Shown piece after piece: positions 8,685 to 17,378 of a DNA stretch of 58,092 nt; the stretch's first letter is position 1, and each line of letters starts with the position of its first letter. The notes beneath the pieces were generated by a model. That model saw only the letters and a list, made by a program, of their open reading frames with translations. It did not search any database and was not told the origin of the DNA. Where the stretch lies: contig PWYM01000272.1 of the NCBI GenBank assembly GCA_003567855.1, positions 1-58,092 on the forward strand. Direction: 5' to 3'. The DNA comes from Gammaproteobacteria bacterium. Its GTDB lineage: Bacteria > Pseudomonadota > Gammaproteobacteria > Steroidobacterales > PWYM01. The position numbers and the translations under genes are program-made.

Positions 8685-9129
8685 CTGACTGGGCCGGATC
8701 GCGGCTGGGGGACAGGGCCGGCAACGCCAGCCATGACGGGAAGTTACGGTGCATTGCTGCCCTGCGGGCGCATTGCTATATTACAGTATCGGCAGGCGCC
8801 AGGTCGCAGCCGTACACAAGCCGAACTGCATGGCGCCACGCTTCGGGCGGGGCGCCGTACACAGGCCCGAACCATCGAACAATCTCCCGGACAGTCCGCG
8901 CGCGCCGCGCCGGGTGTGGCCATTGCGGCACACCGCGAGCGAGCACGGATGACACACCCGCGGTCCAGGCTGCGCTGCCACAGGCGGCGCCCGGGGCCAT
9001 GATGGCCAGAATCGGATGACAGCGTGCTGATACTGCGGCTGCTCACAATCTGTCTTTCGCGCCAGCTGCCGGCAGCCCCGCTGCCAGGCCAGGTCGCGGT
9101 GTGCTCCGGGGAACCGCGAGTAATCCCCC
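8685..9129 (+). promoter_or_regulatory. Divergent rluC-rne intergenic region with long rne leader
   Basis: This 445-base stretch holds no convincing ORF. A plausible sigma70 promoter for rne reads TTGCTG (8754-8759), 17 bases, TATATT (8777-8782). It would give a leader of roughly 340 bases before the rne ATG. In E. coli the rne leader is about 360 bases and mediates feedback cleavage of its own mRNA; similar length and GC-rich inverted segments make the same control likely here. The -35 matches only TTG, so the promoter call is moderate. Confidence 0.55.
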
Positions 9130-12100
9130 ATGAAAAGAATGCTGGTGAACGCAACTCAGCAGGAAGAGTTGCGCGTGGCCCTCGTAGACGGCCAGAAGCT
9201 CTACGACCTCGACATCGAAGTTCCTTCCCGGGAGCAGAAAAAGGCCAACATCTACAAGGGCCGCATCACCCGGGTTGAACCCAGCCTCGAAGCGGCGTTC
9301 GTCGATTACGGCGCAGACCGCCACGGCTTCCTGCCGCTGAAGGAAATCTCCGCCGAATATTTCGTGCGTCCGCCCGGCGAGGGCGACAAGGTCGCAATCC
9401 GCGACGTGCTGCGCGAAGGCCAGGAAATCGTCGTCCAGGTCGAGAAGGAAGAGCGCGGCAACAAGGGCGCCGCGCTCACGACCTTCGTCAGCCTCGCCGG
9501 ACGCTTCCTCGTGCTGATGCCCAACAATCCCGGTGCCGGCGGCGTGTCGCGCCGCATCACCGGCGAAGACCGTGACGTGGTCCGCGAAGCGCTCCAGCAG
9601 CTCACGGTGCCCGACGGCATGGGCTGCATCGTGCGCACCGCCGGCGTCGGCCGCGGCGCCGAGGAACTGCAGTGGGACCTCGACTACCTGCTGAGCGTCT
9701 GGGAGGCGATCAAGCAGGTCGTCGTGTCGCGTCCGTCGCCGTTTCTGATTTACCAGGAAAGCAAGGCGATCATCCGCGCGCTGCGCGACTACCTCAACAC
9801 CGACATCGGCGAAATTCTCATCGACGACGCCGCGGTGTACGCCGAGGCGACCGAGTTCATGCAGCAGGTGATGCCGCACAACCTGCGCAAGCTCAAGCAC
9901 TACGACGACGAAACGGTCCCGCTGTTCACGCGTTTCCAGATCGAGAGCCAGATCGAGACGGCGTTCTCGCACTCGGTGACGCTGCCGTCGGGCGGTTCCA
10001 TCGTCATCGACCAGACCGAGGCGCTGGTGTCCATCGACATCAACTCGGCGCGGGCGACCAAGGGTGGCGACATCGAGGCCACCGCGCTGAACACCAACCT
10101 CGAGGCCGCCGACGAGATCGCCCGGCAGCTTCGCATCCGCGACATCGGCGGGCTCATCGTCATCGACTTCATCGACATGGGGCCGTCGAAGCACCAGCGT
10201 GATGTGGAAAACCGGCTGCGCGATGCGGTGCGCATGGACCGTGCACGCATACAGATCGGGCGCATATCGCGCTTCGGGCTGCTCGAGATGTCGCGCCAGC
10301 GGCTGCGTCCGTCGCTCGACGAGTCCATGCACATCACCTGCCCGCGCTGCAGCGGCAACGGCACGATACGCAGCGTCGAATCGCTCGCGCTCGCGGTGCT
10401 GCGCCTCGTCGGAGAGGAGGCACGCAAGGAGCGCACCGCGAAGGTCATCACGCAGTTGCCGGTCGACGTGGCCACCTACCTGCTCAACGAGAAGCGCGAC
10501 TGGGTCAACAGCATCGACGAGCGCCATGGCGTGCGCATCGTGATCGTCGCGAACCCGGCGCTCGAGACCCCGAACTACGCGATCCGCCGCGTGCGCGACG
10601 ACGAGGTCGAGCTGCCGGAGAACGCCGACACGAGCTACCGGATGATCGCCTCCGACACCGACCTCAGCGAGCAGTACCTGCAGAGCACGCAGCCGCGCCA
10701 GCTCGAACAGCCGGCGGTGAACGTGATGGTGCATGCCAGCCCGGTGCCCTCGCCGGCGCCGCAGGCACAGGCGCCCGAAGCGCCCGAACGGGCCGCACCG
10801 CAGCGCGAAGCCACACCCCCTCGCGGGCTGTTCGGCTGGCTCGCCGGTCTGTTCGGTGGGGGTGGTGACACCCGCGATGACGACGATCGCAAAGACGGCA
10901 AGCGCGACAGCAGCAGGCGTCGCCGCGGCACTGGCGGCGCGAAGGGCGCGGTGGATGACACCGGCTCCGACAACCGGCGCGGGACGCGCGACGGCACCCG
11001 CCGCCGCCGTGGTGGCGACGAACGCCGTGGCGGTGGTGAACGCGGGGCGCGCAACGAAGGCGGCCGCCGCGGCGGGCGCAACAAGCGCGATGACGCCAAC
11101 GGCGAGCGCAAGCGCGCCGGCGGCGGCGGCAGTGAGCAGCAGGGTCGCAGCCGCGATGACCGCGGCTCACGTCGTGGTGACGGCGATGAGAAGAAGCCGC
11201 GCCGTCAACAGGGGGACGCGAAGAAGGCGGAAGACGCGAAGCCCGCCGACGCTGCCGCCAGCCAGCAGGCTGGCCCCGGCAACGACGCGAACGCGCGCGA
11301 CGACTCGTCCACCCCACGTCGTCGCACCGAGGCGGAGCCGCCCAAGGCACCCGCCGGCGGCACACCCGACAAGGGGAACGCGGACCAGGCGGCCGCCGGT
11401 GGCGACGCTGCTGCGGGTGAGCAGCAGCAGTCCGGCGAGCAGTCGACCGACGGCGAACGCGCCGGCGGCAGCAGGCGTCGTGGCGGCCGCAGGCGTCGCC
11501 GCGGATCGCGCGGCGGACGGGCGCGCCAGCAGGAAGGCGCTGCGGGGCAGGAAGGCTCCGGGCAGCAGGACGGCTCTGCGCAGCAGGACGGGTCCAGGAC
11601 GCCGGAAGGCTCTGCACGGCAGGACGGTGCCGGGCAGCGCGACAGTGTTGCCCAGCAGGACAGCTCCGGGCAGAAGGACGGCGGTGGACAGCGAGACCGG
11701 CAAGCGCCGCAGGACAGCCGCCGCCGGGACGAGGGCCGGGACGAGGGTCGGACCCAGTCGGCCGCAGAACGTGGTTCAGCACCGAAGACCGATGCCGCCA
11801 ACGCCGAAAAGGTGACTTCTGGCGCGCCCAAGGGGGAGACGTCCGGGGATCAGCCGCGCAAGGCTGAGGTCTCCGCGGACCAGGCTCCGAAGAAGGAAGC
11901 TCCGAAAGCGGCGACTGCTACGGCAGAAGCTCCTAAGGCAGAAGCTCCTAAGGCAGAAGCTCCTAAGGCAGAAGCTCCTAAGGCAGAAGCTCCTAAGGCA
12001 GAAGCTCCTAAGGCAGAGGCTCCTAAGGCAGAGGCTCCTAAGGCAGAGGCTCCTAAGGCAGAGGCTTCCAACGCGGACACGCCGAGGCCAAAGCCCCTGG

Positions 12101-12498
12101 CCGCCGACACGACCGGCACAGGCTCCAGCCCAGGCACTGCGAGGGCCGACACGGGTCCGGCTGAGACTCAGAAGGCGCAGGCCCCGATGGTCGACGGACC
12201 CGACAGCAGCCGCGGTAACGGCGCCGCCGGACCGCACGAGCAGTCATCGCTGCCGCTGGCGCCCCAGGCGCCGGCACGCGACCGATCCCCGCCCGGCACG
12301 CCCGGTGACACGCGCGAGGCGGGTGAACCCCGCCGTGCGGACTCGGCATCGAGGCCGGCCGCGGAGCCGGCGCGTGCGCCCGCAGTGCCGAACACGGAAT
12401 CGCGCCCTCGCGAGGATGCGCCGGCACGGCCGCAGACCAGTGACGAACGCAAGCCACGCGAGAACACCCCGTCCGACGGGGACAACACGCGGCAGTAG
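9130..12498 (+). CDS. rne: Ribonuclease E, degradosome scaffold
   Basis: This essential endoribonuclease handles mRNA decay and rRNA/tRNA maturation and sits on the inner membrane. The 1122-residue protein starts [21 protein letters not shown] as in E. coli. The catalytic half is colinear with E. coli: Asp303 (in VSIDINSAR), Asp346 (in VIDFIDMG) and the zinc-link Cys404/Cys407 (CPRCSG) fall at the same numbers. Residues about 564-577 ([14 protein letters not shown]) form an amphipathic helix like the E. coli membrane-binding segment A. The rest is a disordered Arg-rich, Gln/Gly/Asp-rich and AEAPK-repeat scaffold that is poorly conserved; exact degradosome partner sites cannot be assigned. Confidence 0.98.
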   Translation: MKRMLVNATQQEELRVALVDGQKLYDLDIEVPSREQKKANIYKGRITRVEPSLEAAFVDYGADRHGFLPLKEISAEYFVRPPGEGDKVAIRDVLREGQEIVVQVEKEERGNKGAALTTFVSLAGRFLVLMPNNPGAGGVSRRITGEDRDVVREALQQLTVPDGMGCIVRTAGVGRGAEELQWDLDYLLSVWEAIKQVVVSRPSPFLIYQESKAIIRALRDYLNTDIGEILIDDAAVYAEATEFMQQVMPHNLRKLKHYDDETVPLFTRFQIESQIETAFSHSVTLPSGGSIVIDQTEALVSIDINSARATKGGDIEATALNTNLEAADEIARQLRIRDIGGLIVIDFIDMGPSKHQRDVENRLRDAVRMDRARIQIGRISRFGLLEMSRQRLRPSLDESMHITCPRCSGNGTIRSVESLALAVLRLVGEEARKERTAKVITQLPVDVATYLLNEKRDWVNSIDERHGVRIVIVANPALETPNYAIRRVRDDEVELPENADTSYRMIASDTDLSEQYLQSTQPRQLEQPAVNVMVHASPVPSPAPQAQAPEAPERAAPQREATPPRGLFGWLAGLFGGGGDTRDDDDRKDGKRDSSRRRRGTGGAKGAVDDTGSDNRRGTRDGTRRRRGGDERRGGGERGARNEGGRRGGRNKRDDANGERKRAGGGGSEQQGRSRDDRGSRRGDGDEKKPRRQQGDAKKAEDAKPADAAASQQAGPGNDANARDDSSTPRRRTEAEPPKAPAGGTPDKGNADQAAAGGDAAAGEQQQSGEQSTDGERAGGSRRRGGRRRRRGSRGGRARQQEGAAGQEGSGQQDGSAQQDGSRTPEGSARQDGAGQRDSVAQQDSSGQKDGGGQRDRQAPQDSRRRDEGRDEGRTQSAAERGSAPKTDAANAEKVTSGAPKGETSGDQPRKAEVSADQAPKKEAPKAATATAEAPKAEAPKAEAPKAEAPKAEAPKAEAPKAEAPKAEAPKAEAPKAEASNADTPRPKPLAADTTGTGSSPGTARADTGPAETQKAQAPMVDGPDSSRGNGAAGPHEQSSLPLAPQAPARDRSPPGTPGDTREAGEPRRADSASRPAAEPARAPAVPNTESRPREDAPARPQTSDERKPRENTPSDGDNTRQ
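11923..12069 (+). repeat. 15-bp tandem repeat inside rne (AEAPK unit)
   Basis: There are six perfect copies of gcagaagctcctaag (11923-12012), three copies with GAG instead of GAA (12013-12057), and a partial tenth unit. Each encodes AEAPK in frame. The two homogeneous blocks and near-zero divergence point to recent expansion by slippage or unequal exchange. The unit is less GC-rich than the rest of rne. Confidence 0.97.
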
Positions 12499-12508
12499 GT
12501 ATCAGGGC

Positions 12509-13000
12509 TCAGCGGCGCTGCGAACGCAGCGCCGCGATGAGTCCGTCACATGCGTGCTCGACGAGATCGAGCACGTACTCGAAACCGTTGGCGCCCCCGT
12601 AGTACGGGTCAGGCACTTCGGTTTCACCACTGCGCGCGGCGTACTTCAAAAACAGCTCGAGCGTGGCACCGGCATCACCCGGACGCAGCGCTTCGAGAAG
12701 GTCATGATTGTGTCGGTCCATCGCGAGGATCAGATCGAAGCGCGCGAAATCCTCTGCCATCACCTGCCGGGCGCGCAACTGCGACAGATCCACGCCGCGC
12801 CGGCGCGCTGCCTCTACCGTGCGCCGATCGGGCGGATTGCCGACGTGGTAGTCATGGGTGCCCGCCGAATCCAGCTCGAGTTCCAGATCCGGGGCCTGTT
12901 CGGCGAGACGGCTTCGCATGATGCCCTCAGCGGTGGGCGACCTGCATATATTGCCCATGCAGACGAAGAGAATGCGGCGGGTGACCTTGCGCTCAGCCAT
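12509..13000 (-). CDS. Low-molecular-weight protein tyrosine phosphatase
   Basis: The 163-residue protein has the P-loop VCMGNICRSP (CX5R) near the N-terminus and the general-acid loop EVPDPYYGG near the C-terminus, the two hallmarks of LMW-PTPs. These cytosolic enzymes dephosphorylate phosphotyrosine; bacterial members often act with polysaccharide kinases, but none is encoded nearby. The ATG at 13000 (MAERKVTRR) overlaps the DUF2802 stop in ATGGCTGA, which decides the start over an upstream in-frame codon at 13039. It ends 10 bases from the convergent rne stop. Confidence 0.93.
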   Translation of the reverse strand: MAERKVTRRILFVCMGNICRSPTAEGIMRSRLAEQAPDLELELDSAGTHDYHVGNPPDRRTVEAARRRGVDLSQLRARQVMAEDFARFDLILAMDRHNHDLLEALRPGDAGATLELFLKYAARSGETEVPDPYYGGANGFEYVLDLVEHACDGLIAALRSQRR

Positions 13001-13427
13001 GGCCGCCACCCTGTCCGGCCCTGTCCACGGGCGCTGCATGGTCGCCGTGCAGCCGGCTGATCAGCTCGGCTTCGCCGCGGCTCAGGCCGCAGGTCGCGAC
13101 CAGGCTGTCGATATCCTCTCCGCGCTGCGCCAGTCGGATGGCCTGCAGGTACGGCCCGGCATTGTCATCGCGCAGCATCAGCTGCTCCTGCTGTTCGGAG
13201 AGCAGCGCCAGGCGCTCGGCCAATTCGGACTGACGACCGGCGGTGCGTGCACCGCCCTCACCGAAATGTGCGAGCTCTGACTGCAGGCGCATCAGCTCGG
13301 CCTCATGGCGCGCAAGACGCTCGTGGGCACGCGCGGCATTGGCGCCTGCGCGCACGGCCACGACCAGGCCCAGCAGCGCGACGAAACCGCCGCTGACGAT
13401 CGCGAGCAGCAGGGGGTCGATATTCAC
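12993..13427 (-). CDS. DUF2802 flagellar-cluster-associated protein
   Basis: The 144-residue protein has one N-terminal membrane helix (about residues 5-25), a long predicted coiled coil (AHERLARHEAELMRLQSELAHF...SELAERLALLSEQQEQLM), and a C-terminal segment (YLQAIRLAQRGEDIDSLVATCGLSRGEAELISRLHG) resembling a helix-turn-helix and characteristic of DUF2802. The family is regularly encoded at the end of cheA-motCD-cheW loci in Pseudomonas-type genomes; its role is unknown. The start is GTG at 13427, overlapping the upstream small ORF in GTGA. Its stop overlaps the phosphatase start, so the three genes are translationally coupled. Confidence 0.85.
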   Translation of the reverse strand: MNIDPLLLAIVSGGFVALLGLVVAVRAGANAARAHERLARHEAELMRLQSELAHFGEGGARTAGRQSELAERLALLSEQQEQLMLRDDNAGPYLQAIRLAQRGEDIDSLVATCGLSRGEAELISRLHGDHAAPVDRAGQGGGHG

Positions 13428-13624
13428 GCGTAGTCGTCCACGAGTCCGCCGCGCCGGCGGGGCGACGGTCGGTATTCATGCGCCGCCGCCACGTCCGGGG
13501 TCTCTGCCGAAGCGTCGTGCCCGTCGTCGCGTGATTGCCGGCCCTGCTGCTCGTCGCGCGGATCAGCCGGCCGCGATACCTGGCGAACTGGCTGTGGCGG
13601 CGATATGCGTCCCACCTTTTGCAT
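13424..13624 (-). CDS. Small unknown Pro/Arg/Asp-rich protein ending VDDYA
   Basis: This 66-residue ORF is hydrophilic and probably disordered (many Pro, Arg, Asp and Gln) and ends in RRGGLVDDYA. I do not recognise a family. It is likely real: GGAGG lies ten bases before the ATG at 13624, and its TGA overlaps the GTG of the DUF2802 gene in GTGA. It sits where parA/parC and cheW genes lie in related loci. A short conserved acidic-aromatic C-terminus could be a docking peptide, but that is a guess. Confidence 0.6.
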   Translation of the reverse strand: MQKVGRISPPQPVRQVSRPADPRDEQQGRQSRDDGHDASAETPDVAAAHEYRPSPRRRGGLVDDYA

Positions 13625-13643
13625 TGCACATTTTCCTCCGCCA

Positions 13644-13671
13644 GATGCAGTGCACCGCGGTGCACTGCATC
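13644..13671. repeat. Perfect 28-bp palindrome
   Basis: GATGCAGTGCACCG joined to CGGTGCACTGCATC is a perfect 14+14 base inverted repeat without spacer. It lies in the 120-base gap between motB and the small ORF, about 20 bases before the latter's start. There is no T-run, so it is not an obvious intrinsic terminator. It could be an operator, an mRNA hairpin or a deletion scar. Confidence 0.9.
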
Positions 13672-13744
13672 GAGCAACGCCGCGATCTCGACGAGCAGCG
13701 CAAGCTGGCCGTCACGGCTGACAACGTCGCCAATATACCCGGCA

Positions 13745-14710
13745 TTACCGCTCACCGTCTCGTTCGGGCTTACCGCTGCTGGCAACGGCGCGCTCACGCG
13801 GATCCACAGGGTCGACCGCAATCGGCTCGCCGGTGTTGTCGCCGCCCATTTTACCGGCATGTACCGGCTCGGCGAGCGCGCGCGGAGGCGATCCCGCCAT
13901 CACGACGATCACCACGCGACGGTTCTCGGCGCGCCCCTCGGGAGTGTCATTATCCGCCACCGGGCGATACTCACCGTAGCCGATTGCAGCCATCGTCTCC
14001 GGGGGAACGCCATTGTGCATGAAAACGTGTACGACGCTGGCGGCCCGCGCCGAGGACAGTTCCCAATTCGACGGGAAAACTTCGGTCCGGATTGGCAGTG
14101 TGTCGGTATGACCCTCCACGCGGATCTCGACGTCGCCGTCGACCAGCACTTCCCCGAGGCCCTTGATGATGTCGCGCGCGGGTGCCGTCATGCTCGCGCT
14201 ACCGCTCGCGAAAAGCACCTCGGTGTTAATCTCGACCTCGATCCACAGCGGGTTCTCCCGGACACGGATCAGTTCAGCGTCGACCAGCGGTGCCATCCTC
14301 TCGCGGATACGGGTCGCAAGTTTCGCAATCGCGTCGCGTGCCCGCTGCATGTCGGCCTCGGACGCACCGCTCTGTCGGATGATTTCCTCGGGCAGGCGGT
14401 CGTGTTCCCTGAGCCGCAGCAACTCGGGAACAAGATCGGCCTCCAGCGGAACGAGCGTACGCGGCATGTCCACGCTCGGCATGTCAAAGGCTCGTGCGAG
14501 TTCGCCGGTCTGCACCGGCTGCAGTGACTTCGGCGCAGTGCGGAACGCGGCCACCAGGGAGTCCGAAAGCACGCGGTATTTGCCTTCGTTGACCGAAGAG
14601 ATCGCATACATCACGACAAAGAACGCGAGCAACAACGTGATCAGGTCGCCATAGGGAATCGCCCATGCTTCATGGTTGACATGTTCCTCGCGCTTGCGCC
14701 GACGGGCCAT
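13745..14710 (-). CDS. motB: Flagellar stator protein MotB/MotD
   Basis: The 321-residue protein has a basic cytoplasmic N-terminus, a single membrane helix starting IPYGDLITLLLAFFVVMYA with the proton-binding Asp near residue 22, and a C-terminal OmpA-type peptidoglycan-binding domain (EGHTDTLPIRT...NWELSSARA...GYGEYRP). With MotA it forms the torque-generating proton channel anchored to the wall. The sequence and its position downstream of cheA favour the MotD (MotC/MotD) branch. No second stator pair is present here. A hydrophilic tail of about 50 residues follows the OmpA domain. Confidence 0.95.
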   Translation of the reverse strand: MARRRKREEHVNHEAWAIPYGDLITLLLAFFVVMYAISSVNEGKYRVLSDSLVAAFRTAPKSLQPVQTGELARAFDMPSVDMPRTLVPLEADLVPELLRLREHDRLPEEIIRQSGASEADMQRARDAIAKLATRIRERMAPLVDAELIRVRENPLWIEVEINTEVLFASGSASMTAPARDIIKGLGEVLVDGDVEIRVEGHTDTLPIRTEVFPSNWELSSARAASVVHVFMHNGVPPETMAAIGYGEYRPVADNDTPEGRAENRRVVIVVMAGSPPRALAEPVHAGKMGGDNTGEPIAVDPVDPRERAVASSGKPERDGER

Positions 14711-14728
14711 CGTGATTGCCCCCGCCGC

Positions 14729-15469
14729 TCAGCGACCGAAGCCCTGCAGCTTCGATTCGATACTGCGCGGATTTTCGCCCTGGGCAATGGAAAGTAGTCC
14801 CTCGATGATCATCTCGCGGTGAGTCGAGTGCGCTTCGACGATCGCCTTGAGCTTGTTGCCGACCGGCAGAAAGAAAAGATTCGCCGACGCAATTCCGTAA
14901 ATAGTCGCGACGAAGGCCGTGGCAATGCCGGTGCCGAGAGCGCTGGGATCGGCAAGGTTCTGCATCACCGCGATCAGTCCCATCACCGCGCCGATGATGC
15001 CCAGCGTAGGCGCATAGATGCCCATGCTCTCGAATATCTTTGCGCCCTGCGTGTCCTGGGTCTCGCGACTGCCAAGATCAACTTCGAGCGTGTTGCGCAG
15101 CACGTCGGGTTCCACCCCGTCGACAAGCATCTGCAACCCCTTGCGCGTGAATTCGTCGGGCTCCTCCTCGGCGAGTTCCTCCAGGCCCAGGAGCCCGTCC
15201 TTGCGCGCGACCTGGCTCCAGCCGACGATCTTCTCGATCGTCGAGTTCATGTCGAGCCGCGGCGCACGAAACACCCACGGAAAGATCCTGAGCCCGTGCA
15301 GGAAAACCGGCAGGCGAGCCTGGATCAGCGCTGCGGCGAGAGTGCCCATGAACACGATCACGAACGCCGCGCCATTCCATAGCGCAGCGAGGCCACTGCC
15401 CTTCAGGATGCTGCCGCCCACCACCGCGAAAAGCGCCAGTCCGACGCCGACCAGACTCAGGATATCCAC
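14729..15469 (-). CDS. motA: Flagellar stator protein MotA/MotC
   Basis: The 246-residue inner-membrane protein has four predicted helices. Two are at the N-terminus (LSLVGVGLALFAVVGGSIL and AAFVIVFMGTLAAALI); two follow the cytoplasmic loop and include the APTLGIIGAVMGLI and GIATAFVATIYGIASANL blocks typical of MotA/MotC. It surrounds MotB in the stator. The start is GTG at 15469, preceded by GAGG at eight bases. It lies 50 bases after cheA, where related genomes carry cheB; no cheB remnant is recognisable in that gap. Confidence 0.95.
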   Translation of the reverse strand: MDILSLVGVGLALFAVVGGSILKGSGLAALWNGAAFVIVFMGTLAAALIQARLPVFLHGLRIFPWVFRAPRLDMNSTIEKIVGWSQVARKDGLLGLEELAEEEPDEFTRKGLQMLVDGVEPDVLRNTLEVDLGSRETQDTQGAKIFESMGIYAPTLGIIGAVMGLIAVMQNLADPSALGTGIATAFVATIYGIASANLFFLPVGNKLKAIVEAHSTHREMIIEGLLSIAQGENPRSIESKLQGFGR

Positions 15470-15519
15470 TGTTCAGTCCTCGACCCTATTACGTGTTCCA
15501 GGTTCCAACCGCGACCCGA

Positions 15520-17271
15520 TCACGCCGCGTGCTCGAACGTTTGTGTGACACCACCGGTGTCGACGATCAGCGCAGTGTCACCGCCGCTGGTGACCGTTGC
15601 GCCGACAAAGGTCTCGACTGAGCGCAGTGCGCCGGTCAGCGGCTTGACGACGACTTCTTCTTCCCCAATCAGCGCGTCGACGAGCATCGCGATCCGACGT
15701 CCGCCCAGAGTCACCACGACCACGTGAGTGCCCGGCGGCAATTCCTCGCTGCCTGGAGTTGGGCGTGGACGCTCGGCGAACAGGCACCCCAGTGGCACCA
15801 GCGGTAACGGCTCACCGCGCACGATCACGACCTGGCGGCCCTGCACCCATTGCGAGGCAAGCTCGTCCGTGGCGATGGTTTCCACGACCTCGCCCATCGG
15901 CAGCGCGAAGCGCTGACTGCCGACCCAAACCATCAGCGTGCGAAAAATGCCGCGCGTCAGCGGCACCATGATGCGTATCCACGTACCCTCGCCGGGCGTA
16001 GACTCGATTTCGACCAGCCCGCGAAGCTCACTGATACGCGCGCGTACGACATCCATCCCGACGCCGCGGCCGGAAATGTTTGACACTTCGCTGCGCGTGG
16101 AAAAGCCTGCACCCAGGATGAGCTGCAGCGCCTCGGCGTCGCTCAGCGCACTCGCCGCTTCGGCGCTGAGCGCACCTTTTTCAACCGCCCTGGCACGCAG
16201 CTGCCCGGGGTCCATACCGCGGCCGTCGTCACCAACCCTGATCACGATGTAATGCCCCTGCCGGTACGCCTCGAGCGTCACCTCGCCAGTGGGAGGCTTG
16301 CCGGCAGCCTCGCGTTCCTCGGGCGACTCGATGCCGTGATCAACAGCATTTCGTACGAGGTGAATGAGCGGGTCGCTGAGCCGCTCGACGAGGTTCTTGT
16401 CAACCTCGCTGTCTCCCCCGTGGATCACGAGGCTGATTTCCTTGCCCAAGGTACGGGCAACATCGCGAACCACCCGCGGAAAGCGTGAAAAAATCCGACT
16501 GATCGGTTGCATGCGTACGTGCATAACCGCGCTCTGCAGCCCGTCCGTCACTGCATCGAGATTGCTGACGGTCTTGACCAGATCCTCCGAACCGTCGTCT
16601 CTCTCGACCAGTGTCATCAGGCGATTTCGCAGTAACACCAGCTCACCGACGAGGTTCATCATGCCGTCCAGCCGCACCGCCTCGACGCGCACCGATGCTT
16701 CGGCACCCGGATGACCCGAGCGGATCGGACCGAACTCCGACACGGGTCTTGAACTCGACGACAGGCGACGGCCCGACCCGGAGGGGCCCGCCCGATGCAA
16801 CGAGTCCAGCAATGCCTCGAGAGCCTCGTCGTCGTCTGGCGTGGAGTTGATCTTCGTTCCATGCCCGGAGTCAGTGGCGGAGCCGCTGCCCGGAGGGTGT
16901 ACCAGCAGCTCGTCGAGCGCAGCAAGCAGTTCCATATCTGCTGGCGGGAGGGAGGCACTCTCTTGCAGGGTCGTGAACATCGATGCAAGCGCATCCGCCA
17001 CCCGAAGCATGACGTCGATGAGTTCAGGAGTTGCCTGCGCTTCGCCCTGCCGAAGCAGGTTGAATACGTCTTCGGCGCGATGGCATAGCGCGACCACCGG
17101 CTCGAGCAGGAGAAAACCCGCTCCACCCTTGATCGAGTGGATGCTCCGGAAGACTGCATTCAGCAGCTGGGTGTCTTCCGGCGCATTTTCCAGCGCAATC
17201 AGTTGCGGAATCAGCGCGTCGACCAGCTCACCGGCGTCGTCCAGAAATTCTCGAAGCAGTTCGTGATCCAT
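15520..17271 (-). CDS. cheA: Chemotaxis histidine kinase CheA
   Basis: CheA autophosphorylates and passes phosphate to CheY. Domains in order: an HPt domain with His45 in SIHSIKGGAG; a linker of about 80 residues; a dimerisation helix pair (MMNLVGELVLLRNRLMTL); an ATPase with N box HLVRNAVDHGIESPEERE, DDGRGMD and GRGVGMDVV; and a C-terminal CheW-like domain. At 583 residues it lacks a folded P2 (CheY-docking) domain. The linker instead carries DEALEALLDSLH, which resembles short CheY-binding motifs. The start at 17271 (MDHELLREFLDDAGE) fits the HPt fold better than an in-frame start nine codons upstream. All catalytic boxes look intact. Confidence 0.95.
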   Translation of the reverse strand: MDHELLREFLDDAGELVDALIPQLIALENAPEDTQLLNAVFRSIHSIKGGAGFLLLEPVVALCHRAEDVFNLLRQGEAQATPELIDVMLRVADALASMFTTLQESASLPPADMELLAALDELLVHPPGSGSATDSGHGTKINSTPDDDEALEALLDSLHRAGPSGSGRRLSSSSRPVSEFGPIRSGHPGAEASVRVEAVRLDGMMNLVGELVLLRNRLMTLVERDDGSEDLVKTVSNLDAVTDGLQSAVMHVRMQPISRIFSRFPRVVRDVARTLGKEISLVIHGGDSEVDKNLVERLSDPLIHLVRNAVDHGIESPEEREAAGKPPTGEVTLEAYRQGHYIVIRVGDDGRGMDPGQLRARAVEKGALSAEAASALSDAEALQLILGAGFSTRSEVSNISGRGVGMDVVRARISELRGLVEIESTPGEGTWIRIMVPLTRGIFRTLMVWVGSQRFALPMGEVVETIATDELASQWVQGRQVVIVRGEPLPLVPLGCLFAERPRPTPGSEELPPGTHVVVVTLGGRRIAMLVDALIGEEEVVVKPLTGALRSVETFVGATVTSGGDTALIVDTGGVTQTFEHAA

Positions 17272-17291
17272 GTAGATCCCCGCGACGACGC

Positions 17292-17378
17292 CTAGCAACC
17301 CAGCCGCTGCAGCAGGCCGTCGATCTCGGCACCTTCCACGACGCAGCGAATGCGGTGTCCATGTTCCTGCGCGTACAT
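17292..17378 (-). CDS. 28-residue ORF resembling only the CheY-binding tail of CheZ
   Basis: Between cheY and cheA, where CheZ is normally encoded, there is only a 28-codon ORF. It starts five bases after the cheY stop and reads MYAQEHGHRIRC... ending EGAEIDGLLQRLGC. The last 13 residues match the pattern of the CheZ C-terminal peptide that docks on CheY (E. coli ends QVDDLLDSLGF). The four-helix phosphatase domain of CheZ is absent. No strong Shine-Dalgarno is visible; re-initiation after cheY is possible. It could be a scar of a large deletion, an assembly deletion, or a functional micropeptide. Homology rests on a short motif plus position. Confidence 0.4.
   Translation of the reverse strand: MYAQEHGHRIRCVVEGAEIDGLLQRLGC

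Noticed and set aside
9043-10734. 563-codon minus-strand ORF opposite rne
   Set aside because: It mirrors the codon pattern of the RNase E catalytic domain, is His/Val/Arg/Asp-rich, and has no support.
11527-11720. Gln/Asp/Gly/Ser-rich segment of rne as a second tandem repeat
   Set aside because: Units are too divergent in length and sequence to define a DNA repeat; treated as low-complexity scaffold.
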